Positions 1 to 6,072 of a stretch of DNA of 8,027 nt are shown piece by piece. Location: assembly GCA_003505795.1 (NCBI GenBank), contig DNXT01000482.1, forward strand, positions 1 to 8,027, written 5' to 3'. A program made the position numbers and the translations under genes. The notes under the pieces are model-generated. The model was given only the letters and a program-made list of their open reading frames with translations, searched no databases and was not told the origin of the DNA. Positions within the stretch are counted from its first letter, which is position 1. Every line of letters begins with the position of its first letter. The DNA is from Lysobacteraceae bacterium. Its GTDB lineage: Bacteria; Pseudomonadota; Gammaproteobacteria; Xanthomonadales; Xanthomonadaceae.

Positions 1-149
1 CCCGCGGGGCGCGGTGCTTGCAGCCGTTCGGCCCAGCGGCTCCATCGCATGGAACGTCTTCGCGGAGGTGCCGGCCGGCGATGGCGATCCGCCGGTACGG
101 CCCGCCACGGCCGCGCGTCGCCTTCGCCGAGGCGGCCTGGCGTGCGGCT
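1..149. other. Left-edge spacer, no supported gene
   Basis: This stretch lies downstream of the minus-strand membrane gene that ends at 150. Frames are open on both strands, but none has a good ribosome-binding site, a recognisable motif or a natural end inside the window. A 10-bp palindrome, GCCGGCCGGC, sits at 70-79. The minus strand has two possible ATG codons near 43-50 that could begin another gene running off the left edge, but only 15 or so residues are visible and I do not recognise them. Confidence 0.4.
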
Positions 150-548
150 TCAGCGATGCTGAGCGCGTGCGCGCAATCCCGCCCGCCAGCACAGGCCGCC
201 CAGCAGCAGGCAGCCGGCCAGCAATGCGAGGCCCTGGCGATAACCGCCGACCACGCGCGGATCGGCGGCGAACAACGGCTGCAATTGCGGGGTGAACCAC
301 ATGCAGGCCATGCAGATCACCATCGCCAGGGTGGAGACGCCGCCCCAGAACAGCGGCAGGCCGAAGGCGTGGCGCCAGCCGATCCGGCGCAGCCACTTCC
401 CGAGCAGCGTGGCCAGCAGCGCCGGGACCGCGAAAACGCCGAGCAGCACCGCCTTGTAAGGGCCGATGTCGGCGAACGCCATCAGGCAGGCCGTATAGAC
501 GAGGATGCCGGCCACCACCAGCGCCAGCACGCCGAGCGCCTCACGCAT
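150..548 (-). CDS. Small four-helix integral membrane protein, unknown function
   Basis: This encodes 132 residues that I cannot assign to a named family. The protein is mostly hydrophobic, with four likely membrane segments at about residues 5-26, 33-50, 60-87 and 106-125. Short basic stretches (KWLRRIGWRH near 51-60 and the RARAQHR tail) suggest cytoplasmic loops. The start ATG (548-546) lies inside the end of the upstream gene: the two share ATGCGTGA, an 8-bp overlap. No clear Shine-Dalgarno precedes it, so translation is probably coupled to the upstream gene. Both products are small membrane proteins and may work together, but that is inference from gene order. The hydrophobic pattern and the tight overlap make it a convincing gene; its function is unknown. 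Confidence 0.8.
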   Translation of the reverse strand: MREALGVLALVVAGILVYTACLMAFADIGPYKAVLLGVFAVPALLATLLGKWLRRIGWRHAFGLPLFWGGVSTLAMVICMACMWFTPQLQPLFAADPRVVGGYRQGLALLAGCLLLGGLCWRAGLRARAQHR

Positions 549-945
549 CGGCAGCGGCCGGCAACGCCGGAGCGGGCTGGAACCAGCGGTTGGCGCTGCC
601 GGTGAACAGGAAGAACGCGAACACCGCGAAGAACAGCGCGCCCGGGATCAGCATCAGCTTCATCGGCGAGGTGAACAACTGCACGACCAGCATGGAGGCC
701 TGCCAGACCACGTACAGCCAGCGGCCCCAGTTGCGGCCCTTGAGCGCGGCCACGCCGACGACGATCTGGATGGCGATGCCGCCGATGCCCATCGCCAACT
801 GCAGCGGAACCGGCAGCGCGTTGAGCTCCATGATCTGCCGTGCGTTGGGCATCAGCGCCGACAGCGCGAGCATCGGAAGGGAAATCACCGCCAGCGCGAT
901 CAGCAGGCTGGCGACCACGGTGACCGAGGTGGGACGTTGCGGCAT
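541..945 (-). CDS. Small four-helix membrane protein, first gene of a two-gene operon
   Basis: This encodes 134 residues. I place the start at ATG 945-943 (MPQRPTSVTV) because AAAAGGACA, a good ribosome-binding site, lies about 8 bases upstream. An earlier in-frame ATG at 1002 would add 19 polar residues and has no such site. Four membrane segments are likely at about residues 8-30, 46-66, 74-94 and 97-115. The motif GRNWGRWLY between helices 2 and 3 resembles the R-W-A/G-R-W loop seen in several families of small uncharacterised bacterial membrane proteins. No catalytic or transport signature is visible. The stop codon overlaps the start of the next membrane gene, so the two form an operon, possibly transcribed from the palindrome region at 999-1012. 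Function is unknown. Confidence 0.85.
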   Translation of the reverse strand: MPQRPTSVTVVASLLIALAVISLPMLALSALMPNARQIMELNALPVPLQLAMGIGGIAIQIVVGVAALKGRNWGRWLYVVWQASMLVVQLFTSPMKLMLIPGALFFAVFAFFLFTGSANRWFQPAPALPAAADA

Positions 946-998
946 GACGGATGTCCTTTTGTCGTGATTCGGCGGCGGCTCGCTGCGCGCCCGGCGGT

Positions 999-1012
999 CC
1001 ATTCTAGAATGG
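999..1012. promoter_or_regulatory. 14-bp perfect palindrome, candidate operator or promoter element
   Basis: CCATTCTAGAATGG is a perfect inverted repeat in otherwise GC-rich DNA, about 54 bases upstream of the membrane-protein operon start at 945. Read on the minus strand it contains TAGAAT, a plausible -10 element, but the -35 position 17 bases upstream (AGGCAT) is poor. The position suits an operator or activator-dependent promoter for the operon. No regulator for it is encoded next to it. Confidence 0.35.
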
Positions 1013-1453
1013 CGGCAGGGTGGATGCCTGTCGGGGAATTGCGCAGCGCCGCCTCGCGGCGCGCCATCGGCAACGGGCAGGCCCGGCGGCGCCCGGGCGG
1101 ATGGGGCAGGGAGGCGGCAGGGTTGCCATGGAAGGGAAGGCCTGCTTCTGCTCCGGATGCGATCAGGCCCTGGGATGCTCGTTTCATCCGGGGAGTTCCC
1201 GCGTGCCCGACGGAGTCAGCGCGACCCGTCGACCCCATGGCTGTCGGCAAACCGTGCCGGACGTCGTTGGATCGGGCATGCTTCATGCCTTAATCTGCGG
1301 CGCTCGATTGGGCGCCATCCCAGTGCCGACGCCCGTCACCCGGGGAAGGCCCAAGGCGATATCGTCCCCAACGCAGGCCGTCGTGTCGGTCGAGTAGCCC
1401 GACGGCAGCAGGGGCGCCTGGAAATCGACCCAATCCAACGTTCGGGGCAGGCC
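1013..1453. other. Gene-free spacer with two GC hairpins
   Basis: This region separates the minus-strand membrane operon from the plus-strand hydrolase. Frames are open on both strands, but their translations are low-complexity, rich in Arg, Pro, Gly and Ala, and lack motifs. Two short perfect hairpins are visible: GCGCCGC/GCGGCGC with a 3-base loop (1046-1062) and GCCCGG/CCGGGC with a 6-base loop (1081-1098). Neither is followed by a T run. The rest probably carries the leader and promoter of the hydrolase gene. Confidence 0.5.
1267..1296 (+). promoter_or_regulatory. Candidate sigma70 promoter for the DUF3089 hydrolase
   Basis: TTGGAT (1267-1272) and TAATCT (1291-1296) are separated by 18 bases and resemble -35 and -10 boxes. 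The A/T content here is higher than in the surrounding spacer. A transcript from this site would carry a leader of about 150 bases before the ATG at 1454. It is the best match I see by eye, but it is not proven. Confidence 0.35.
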
Positions 1454-2671
1454 ATGTTCGAGAAGCAGCGGTCCGGCGAGCCGGCGGTGTCCGCACCGAG
1501 GCGCCATTTTCGGCCCAGGCGCATCGCGATGGGCGCGGTGGCGATCGTCTTTCTCGCGGCCGTGTTCGTCGCGCTCGGGGGCTGGAGCTTTGTCGGCAGC
1601 ATGCGCGGCCCCTCCGAGCCGTTCTCGCTGCGCCAGGCACCACCGGCGCCCGATTATGCGCGGCCCCAGGCATGGCTCGCCTACCCTGGCCGCAATGGAC
1701 TCGAGCGGTCCGCGCCTGCCGGCCTGGCGGTGGTCGACGAGAAGACCGCGCCGGTGGACGTCTTCTTCATCGAGCCGACCACCTATCACGGAAGCGACGT
1801 CTGGAACGCGCCCTTCGACTTCAGCGACGAGGAGGCGTCGTACGACGCGCCCGTGCTGATCGGCCAGGCGAGCGTCTTCGCCGGGTGCTGCCGCATTTAC
1901 GCGCCGCGTTACCGTCAGGTCACCGTGGGGGCGCTGGACAAGAGCCCGGAGGCGCTTGCGCTCGCCTATGGGGACGTGGCGGCGGCGTTCCGCCACTATC
2001 TCGCGCACGAAAACCGGGGCAGGCCGTTCATCATCGCCTCGCACAGCCAGGGCACCATCCATGCCGTCCGGTTGCTGCAGGAGGCGGTTCTGGGCACGCC
2101 GCTGCAACCGAAGCTGGTCGCCGCCTATCTCATCGGCCAGTACGTGCCCGCGAACTTTGACGAGCTGGGGTTGCCGACCTGCGCAATGCCGCGCCAGACC
2201 GGTTGCGTGCTGTCCTACAACACCTCCCAGCGAGGCCGCTCGGGCGCGCGCATGCTCGTGGACAACAAGACGTATTGGTGGCGTGGCGCGCCGAAGGACA
2301 ACGACCAGGCGCCGGCGCTCTGCGTAAACCCTCTGACCTGGAACTCGCGGGACGCTGCTCCGAAGGAGGCCAATCCCGGCAGCCTTCCCTTTCCCAAGGC
2401 GCCGTTCGGCACGCGCCCGCGGCCGTTGACGCTGGTGCCGGCGCTGACCGGGGCGGTCTGTCGGAACGACTTGCTGGAAGTCGACATCTCCTGGTCCTCG
2501 CCCTCCGGCTTCCACGACAAGCTGTCGCTTCTGTTCGGCAGCTACCATCTGAATGACTATGGCATCTTCTACGCGGCGCTTCGGAGCAATGCTCAGGCGC
2601 GTGTCGACGCCTGGCTGGAGCGGCAGGCCAGTCAGGCCGCTGCAGAGAACGCGTCCGCTTCAGCTCCGTAG
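1454..2671 (+). CDS. Membrane-anchored DUF3089-family alpha/beta-hydrolase-like protein
   Basis: This encodes 405 residues. The frame stays open upstream to 1157, but I choose ATG 1454 because it is followed by a proper N-terminus: a basic stretch (RRHFRPRR, 16-23) and then a hydrophobic helix (about 24-44). That predicts a single anchor or uncleaved signal with the bulk of the protein outside the cytoplasm. A modest GGGGCAGG precedes the ATG. The body matches the DUF3089 family (Pfam PF11288): DVFFIEPTTY (102-111), GCCRIYAPRY (from 144, vicinal Cys145-Cys146), the nucleophile elbow SHSQG with Ser198, CVNPLTW, and the C-terminal GSYHLNDYGIFY with the probable catalytic His365. Hydrolases of this fold act on esters or lipids, but the substrate of this family is not established. 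The gene is apparently monocistronic and convergent with the LysR gene. Confidence 0.88.
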   Translation: MFEKQRSGEPAVSAPRRHFRPRRIAMGAVAIVFLAAVFVALGGWSFVGSMRGPSEPFSLRQAPPAPDYARPQAWLAYPGRNGLERSAPAGLAVVDEKTAPVDVFFIEPTTYHGSDVWNAPFDFSDEEASYDAPVLIGQASVFAGCCRIYAPRYRQVTVGALDKSPEALALAYGDVAAAFRHYLAHENRGRPFIIASHSQGTIHAVRLLQEAVLGTPLQPKLVAAYLIGQYVPANFDELGLPTCAMPRQTGCVLSYNTSQRGRSGARMLVDNKTYWWRGAPKDNDQAPALCVNPLTWNSRDAAPKEANPGSLPFPKAPFGTRPRPLTLVPALTGAVCRNDLLEVDISWSSPSGFHDKLSLLFGSYHLNDYGIFYAALRSNAQARVDAWLERQASQAAAENASASAP

Positions 2672-2699
2672 GTCGCTGCCCCGGGCCGTGCGCTTCCAT

Positions 2700-2729
2700 A
2701 TCCCCATGGCAGGCCGGCGCCACGGGGAT
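2700..2729 (+). terminator. Candidate terminator hairpin after the DUF3089 gene
   Basis: TCCCCATGGC (2701-2710) and GCCACGGGGA (2719-2728) pair with a single A/C mismatch around an 8-base loop, and one more A-T pair closes the base. The hairpin begins 29 bases after the hydrolase stop codon. No T run follows, so it could act only as a weak or Rho-assisted terminator, or stabilise the 3' end. Confidence 0.4.
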
Positions 2730-2839
2730 GATCCGGGCATGCTCTCCTGAACATGTGCGTACGCGCGGCCGATGGCGTTACGCAATCCCTGTTCTGTGGC
2801 TGCCGCATAGCCACGGTGGCCGCGGCTTGCCGATTCGAT

Positions 2840-2884
2840 CGCCGGGCTTCGCCGGCGTGGCGCACGCCGGTGTTCGGCACCGGC
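2840..2884. repeat. Two tandem GC hairpins between convergent genes
   Basis: CGCCGG/CCGGCG (2840-2845 and 2852-2857, 6-base loop) and GCCGGTG/CACCGGC (2866-2872 and 2878-2884, TTCGG loop) lie side by side. Both are perfect. They sit between the stop codons of the convergent hydrolase and LysR genes and could serve as a two-way terminator or be a REP-like extragenic element. The rest of the 301-bp gap (2672-2972) shows no gene. Confidence 0.4.
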
Positions 2885-2972
2885 CGGCTGCTGGCATTGC
2901 CGATCCGGCGATGCCATCGAGGGAAGCATGGTGCTCACGGCCGATGGAGTCGAGGCCGTGTTCATGCGCCAC

Positions 2973-3920
2973 CTAGGCGGGGGGGCGTTGTTTTGCGAGA
3001 GGCGTCGATGGAGCCAGTCCTTCGACCTGGTTGCGCAGCTCGTTGATCGTGTCGATGAAGGCCCGCAGGCTCGCCGGGACATGGCGGCTGCCGGGGAAAT
3101 ACAGCGACAATCCCGGTATGCGAGGACACCAGTCTTCCAGCACGCTCGCCAGACGCCCCTCGTCCAGCGCAGCGCGGGCATAGGGTTCGGGCACATAGGC
3201 AATGCCAAGGCCACCGATGGCGGCTTCCACCATCAACGGATTGCTGTCGAGCGTCAGCGTGCCGGGTGCGTCGATCTCCACGACCTGTCCCCGCTTGCTG
3301 AACTCCCAGCGGTAGCGCTTGCCGCTGGGCAGGCGCTGGCGGATGCAGCGGTGCCGGGAAAGCGCATCGGGAACCCTGGGTGCGGGATGCGCCGCCAGGT
3401 AGCGGGGCGAGGCCACCGCCAGAAAACGGATGTCCGGCCCAAGAGGCACGGCGACCATGTCCTTGGGCACCGCTTCGCCCAAACGGATGCCGGCGTCGAA
3501 GCCCTGCTCGACGATGTCCACCAGGCGTCCCTCGGCCACCAGATCCAACTCGACACCGGGATAGCGCGCCAGGAACTCGGGTACCACCGTCCGCAACAGC
3601 AATCTGATCGAGGCATCGTTGCCGTTGATGCGCAGTTGGCCCTGCAGATGCCCTTGCTCGCCGGTGACCTCCTCGAGCGCCGCATCGAGATCGTGCATCA
3701 GCGGATCGAGGCGGCCCAGCAGGCGCTTTCCCGCTTCGGTCAGGGACACGCTGCGCGTCGTCCGGTGAAACAGGCGGACGCCCAGGCTGTCCTCGAGGCC
3801 GCGAATGGCGTGGCTCAGCGAGGGGCGGGCGATCCCCAGCAAGTCGGCCGCGCGGCGAAAGCTGCGATGCTCGGCGACCGCCATGAAGGCTCTGAGGTCA
3901 GACAGCGTCGGCTTGCTCAT
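2973..3920 (-). CDS. LysR-type transcriptional regulator
   Basis: This encodes 315 residues, a normal length for the family. I place the start at ATG 3920-3918 (MSKPTLSDLRAF), where the LysR homology begins; extending upstream would run through the promoter region. Residues 4-62 form the winged helix-turn-helix, with the typical FRRAADLLGIARPSLSHAIRGLE core and LGVRLFHRTTRSVSLTEAG wing. Residues from about 90 to 300 form the periplasmic-binding-protein-like effector domain. RQRLPSGKRYRWEF and GIAYVPEPYARAAL resemble the large CrgA/AaeR/PgrR-like subgroup, which often controls oxidoreductases or transporters encoded next to it. It is divergent from the SDR gene, so by the usual LysR arrangement it probably regulates that gene and itself. 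The effector is unknown. The ribosome-binding site is poor. Confidence 0.93.
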   Translation of the reverse strand: MSKPTLSDLRAFMAVAEHRSFRRAADLLGIARPSLSHAIRGLEDSLGVRLFHRTTRSVSLTEAGKRLLGRLDPLMHDLDAALEEVTGEQGHLQGQLRINGNDASIRLLLRTVVPEFLARYPGVELDLVAEGRLVDIVEQGFDAGIRLGEAVPKDMVAVPLGPDIRFLAVASPRYLAAHPAPRVPDALSRHRCIRQRLPSGKRYRWEFSKRGQVVEIDAPGTLTLDSNPLMVEAAIGGLGIAYVPEPYARAALDEGRLASVLEDWCPRIPGLSLYFPGSRHVPASLRAFIDTINELRNQVEGLAPSTPLAKQRPPA

Positions 3921-3958
3921 TGGTAGGTTTTTCGAACCAGCCCATGCCGTTAATTGGC

Positions 3959-3971
3959 TCTTATCATAACA
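3959..3971. promoter_or_regulatory. LysR-type T-N11-A operator in the divergent promoter region
   Basis: TCTTATCATAACA is T-N11-A centred on C3965 with a perfect TTAT-C-ATAA core, the classic form of a LysR-family binding site. It lies in the 109-bp gap between the regulator and the SDR gene. The same bases contain -10-like hexamers on both strands: TATCAT (3962-3967, plus) and TATGAT (3968-3963, minus). The two promoters probably overlap the operator, which would allow control of both genes. Good -35 boxes are not visible, as expected for activator-dependent promoters. An outer ATTG/CAAT pair (3953-3956 and 3970-3973) is also present. Confidence 0.5.
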
Positions 3972-4029
3972 ATGCTCCGGCCATAGCATCCTGCCGTCCA
4001 CTTCATCTTTCCCCGTCTGGATGCATGCC

Positions 4030-4860
4030 ATGAGCAAGACCTGGTTCATCACTGGAACATCGGCCGGCCTCGGCCGCCTTCTCACCGAACGTCTGCTCGC
4101 CCGTGGCGATCGGGTGGCTGCCACCGTGCGCCGTCTCGATGCGCTCGACGATCTCGTGGCGACCTACGGCGACAGGCTCTGGGTCGGCAAGCTCGACATG
4201 ACCGACACCGCCGCGGTGCACGCCGTGACCGAGCGTGCCTTCGCCGATCTCGGCCGCATCGACGTGATCGTGTCCAACGCCGGTTATGGCGTCCTCGGCC
4301 CGGCCGAAGCCGTGCCCGACGAGCAGATCCGCCACATCGTCGATACCAACCTCGTCGGCTCCATCTCGCTCATCCGCGCCGCGACCGCGCACTTGCGCAG
4401 GCAGGGCGGCGGGCGCGTGCTGCAAGTCTCATCGGAAGGCGGCCAGATCGCCTATCCCGGGTTCAGTCTCTACCACGCCACCAAGTGGGGTATCGAGGGC
4501 TTCGTCGAGGCGGTGGCCAAGGAACTCGCGCCGTTCGGCATCATCTTCACCCTCGTGGAGCCGGGGCCGACCGCCACCCGGTTCAAGGACGGCATAGTCC
4601 GGCCCGCCGCGCCGGCGGCCTACGACGGCACGCCCGCCGACGAGGTGAGGCGCAGCATCGATTCGGGCGCGTTCGTCGTCACCGGCGATGCCGGCAAGGT
4701 GGTGGATCGGATGATCGAGATGATCGACGAGGGCGCGGCGCCGCTGCGGCTGACGCTCGGTGCGTCCGCCTTCGACGGTATCCATGCGGCGCTCCGGCAG
4801 CGGCTCGCCGCGCTCGAAGCGCAGAAGGACATCGCGTATTCGGTGGAACTGGATCGATGA
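4030..4860 (+). CDS. Short-chain dehydrogenase/reductase (SDR), classical type
   Basis: This encodes 276 residues, or 279 if translation begins at ATG 4021. I prefer 4030 because TGGA lies at a suitable distance before it and MSKTWFITG is the natural beginning of strand beta-1. The protein is a soluble NAD(P)-dependent oxidoreductase with a Rossmann fold. Visible features are the TGTSAGLG nucleotide loop (8-15), Arg34-Arg35 after beta-2 (favouring NADP(H)), NAG (83-85), Asn107, and the catalytic set Ser135, Tyr148 and Lys152 (YHATK). PGPTATRF follows, as usual for the family. All catalytic residues are intact. The substrate cannot be read from sequence; relatives of this type act on ketones, aldehydes or alcohols. 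It is divergent from the LysR gene and probably under its control. A hairpin follows the stop directly, so it seems to be transcribed alone. Confidence 0.93.
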   Translation: MSKTWFITGTSAGLGRLLTERLLARGDRVAATVRRLDALDDLVATYGDRLWVGKLDMTDTAAVHAVTERAFADLGRIDVIVSNAGYGVLGPAEAVPDEQIRHIVDTNLVGSISLIRAATAHLRRQGGGRVLQVSSEGGQIAYPGFSLYHATKWGIEGFVEAVAKELAPFGIIFTLVEPGPTATRFKDGIVRPAAPAAYDGTPADEVRRSIDSGAFVVTGDAGKVVDRMIEMIDEGAAPLRLTLGASAFDGIHAALRQRLAALEAQKDIAYSVELDR

Positions 4861-4863
4861 ACG

Positions 4864-4888
4864 AGGCCAAGGCCGCCCCCCTTGGCCT
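4864..4888 (+). terminator. Hairpin terminator of the SDR gene
   Basis: AGGCCAAGG (4864-4872) and CCTTGGCCT (4880-4888) are perfectly complementary around a 7-base loop, starting only 3 bases after the SDR stop codon. A further G-T pair is possible at the base. No clean T run follows, which is common in very GC-rich genomes. The position and stem strength make it the best terminator candidate in the window. Confidence 0.65.
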
Positions 4889-5175
4889 TGTCGCGCCGGA
4901 AGCGCGCGGAATCGTGGCAACGTTCCCGCGTTTGGTGCCCGACCCGCGGGCTCCCGCTGCGTTTGGCGCGTTGCGCTCCCGCCTTCGGCGGCACGACAGG
5001 TCGTCGGCGCGCCTCATGATGCGCGGAGCCGATTGATTCCGCCGCTTGCACCTGTTTCGCAACGGCCGGCCTGGACCTGCTCTCGTCACACTCCTCTGCG
5101 GCCCAACCTACAAGGCGGCGTGGTCCGAAGGCGGCCGGAGCCCAGCCACAGTCCTTGCCTTCCTGCTTCAACCTG

Positions 5176-5222
5176 CCCATGGGGACTCGACATGGGGCGC
5201 TTTCCGCGCGCGCGGAAAGCGC
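5176..5222. repeat. Tandem hairpins including a 26-bp perfect palindrome
   Basis: CCCATG (5176-5181) pairs with CATGGG (5191-5196) around a 9-base loop. Directly next to it, with no gap, begins a perfect 26-bp palindrome (5197-5222) whose half-site is GCGCTTTCCGCGC. As RNA the palindrome would fold into an 11-bp stem with a GCGC loop. No T run lies on either side, so a simple terminator is unlikely. It may be a REP-like extragenic element or a protein-binding site. Confidence 0.5.
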
Positions 5223-5285
5223 AGCGCTGGCGGACAATGGTGCCGAAAATGGAATGCTGCGTGATGATCACCGGCCTTTGCAGGC

Positions 5286-5299
5286 ACCGGTGCACCGGT
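5286..5299. repeat. 14-bp perfect palindrome
   Basis: ACCGGTGCACCGGT is a perfect inverted repeat 63 bases after the 26-bp palindrome. It has the form of a dimeric regulator site or part of an extragenic repeat. No gene start is close on either strand. Confidence 0.4.
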
Positions 5300-5321
5300 C
5301 AGGCTGCCGCACTCGCCGCGC

Positions 5322-5339
5322 CGGGCCGGATCCGGCCCG
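5322..5339. repeat. 18-bp perfect palindrome
   Basis: CGGGCCGGATCCGGCCCG is a perfect 18-bp inverted repeat with no spacer, 22 bases after the 14-bp palindrome. It is long enough not to be trivial even in GC-rich DNA. Its role is unknown. Confidence 0.45.
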
Positions 5340-5434
5340 CGTCTCCCGATTCCCGGCCGCTGCCCTCGGCCGCGTCGCAAAATGACGCGATGTGTCCATG
5401 CGTGATGCGACCGTGCAGTTCGTTGCCGGCGCCG

Positions 5435-5521
5435 TTGCATCGCCGCGGGGACCGGCTATCCTGCGGGCGCTTCCGGTACCGATGGGGATTGGGCCGGGGG
5501 CACGATAGGGGACGGCACATG
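5435..5521 (+). promoter_or_regulatory. Apparently orphan promoter with ribosome-binding site
   Basis: TTGCAT (5435-5440) and TATCCT (5457-5462) are separated by 16 bases and form one of the better promoter matches in the window. About 45 bases later AGGGGA (5507-5512) lies 6 bases before an ATG at 5519. The frame that follows (MTELHASSGSLH...) stays open to 6076, past the next gene's start, but its composition does not look like a protein. This may be the surviving 5' end of a lost or rearranged gene, or the start of a non-coding transcript that continues into the LysE gene. Confidence 0.35.
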
Positions 5522-6072
5522 ACGGAGTTGCACGCGTCATCGGGCAGCCTCCACCCGGTCGGGAGCGTCGGCTCCGTCGGCCGGACGTGGATACGGCCAC
5601 ATGGGGGTGGCAGGACGGCGCCGGATGGAGCGTTGTGTTCCGGGTGCGGGGGTCGTACGGGACCGCTGCACCGGTGTGTCGATACCAAGGCCCAAAGGGG
5701 CGGCAGCGCTGGAAGCCATGCCGAAGTGGAAGTCGAACCAAGGCCATGGAACCGCAGCGCTGTCGCCCTCGCGGGTGACGCCCGAGGCAGCGCGCGTCGA
5801 GCGATCCGCCGCGTGTCCTGCCGCGACCGGTCGCTTCATGCGAAAGCCGATCCCCCGGATCGCGACCCGATCCCGTTCTCCCGGGCAGCAGCCTTCCGGT
5901 ACGGCAGGCCGGCCTGCATCCGCGTGCTGCGGCGCCGGCGCACGATACGCTGCCTGCTCCGCTTGTCCGATCCGCACGCGACGGGATTCGGCATTCCATC
6001 AGGCATCTGCCAGTGCGCGGCCAGGACCGCTAGCATGGCGGTTCCCTTCGCCGAGCCAGCCCGGAACCATCC

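Larger units (their letters stand above)
4889..6072. other. 1.2-kb gene-poor region rich in palindromes
   Basis: No frame on either strand gives a recognisable protein. The long open frames here, including ones over 200 residues, translate to Arg-, Pro-, Gly- and Ser-rich sequence with irregular codon use and no motifs, as expected of non-stop reading in GC-rich DNA. What it does hold is listed separately: three perfect palindromes between 5197 and 5339 and a promoter with ribosome-binding site at 5435-5521. The phrase GGCCCAACCTACAAGG at 5100-5115 resembles the edge of dispersed extragenic repeats known from several proteobacteria; that is recollection, not proof. The region may be decayed genes, extragenic repeats or an unannotated RNA locus. 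Confidence 0.5.

Noticed and set aside
18..605. Open frame of 195 codons on the plus strand
   Set aside because: It is antisense to the small membrane-protein gene, with a Gln/Arg/His/Ala-rich translation typical of shadow frames.
900..1286. Open frame of 128 codons on the minus strand in the spacer
   Set aside because: It overlaps the start of the membrane operon, has no ribosome-binding site and no protein-like composition.
1157..1453. 99 extra N-terminal residues of the hydrolase
   Set aside because: The extension is Arg-rich and without family similarity. The ATG at 1454 is followed by a normal basic-plus-hydrophobic anchor.
1283..2548. Open frame of 421 codons on the minus strand
   Set aside because: It lies opposite the DUF3089 hydrolase, whose family motifs are unmistakable; the antisense translation has none.
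3921..4124. Longer N-terminus of the LysR protein, starting as far up as 4124
   Set aside because: It would overlap the divergent SDR gene and the promoter region. LysR homology begins at the ATG at 3920.
4857..5036. Possible 59-residue gene whose ATG overlaps the SDR stop (ATGA)
   Set aside because: The overlap and a GGTGGAA upstream are tempting, but its first codons form the strong terminator hairpin and the protein has no recognisable character.
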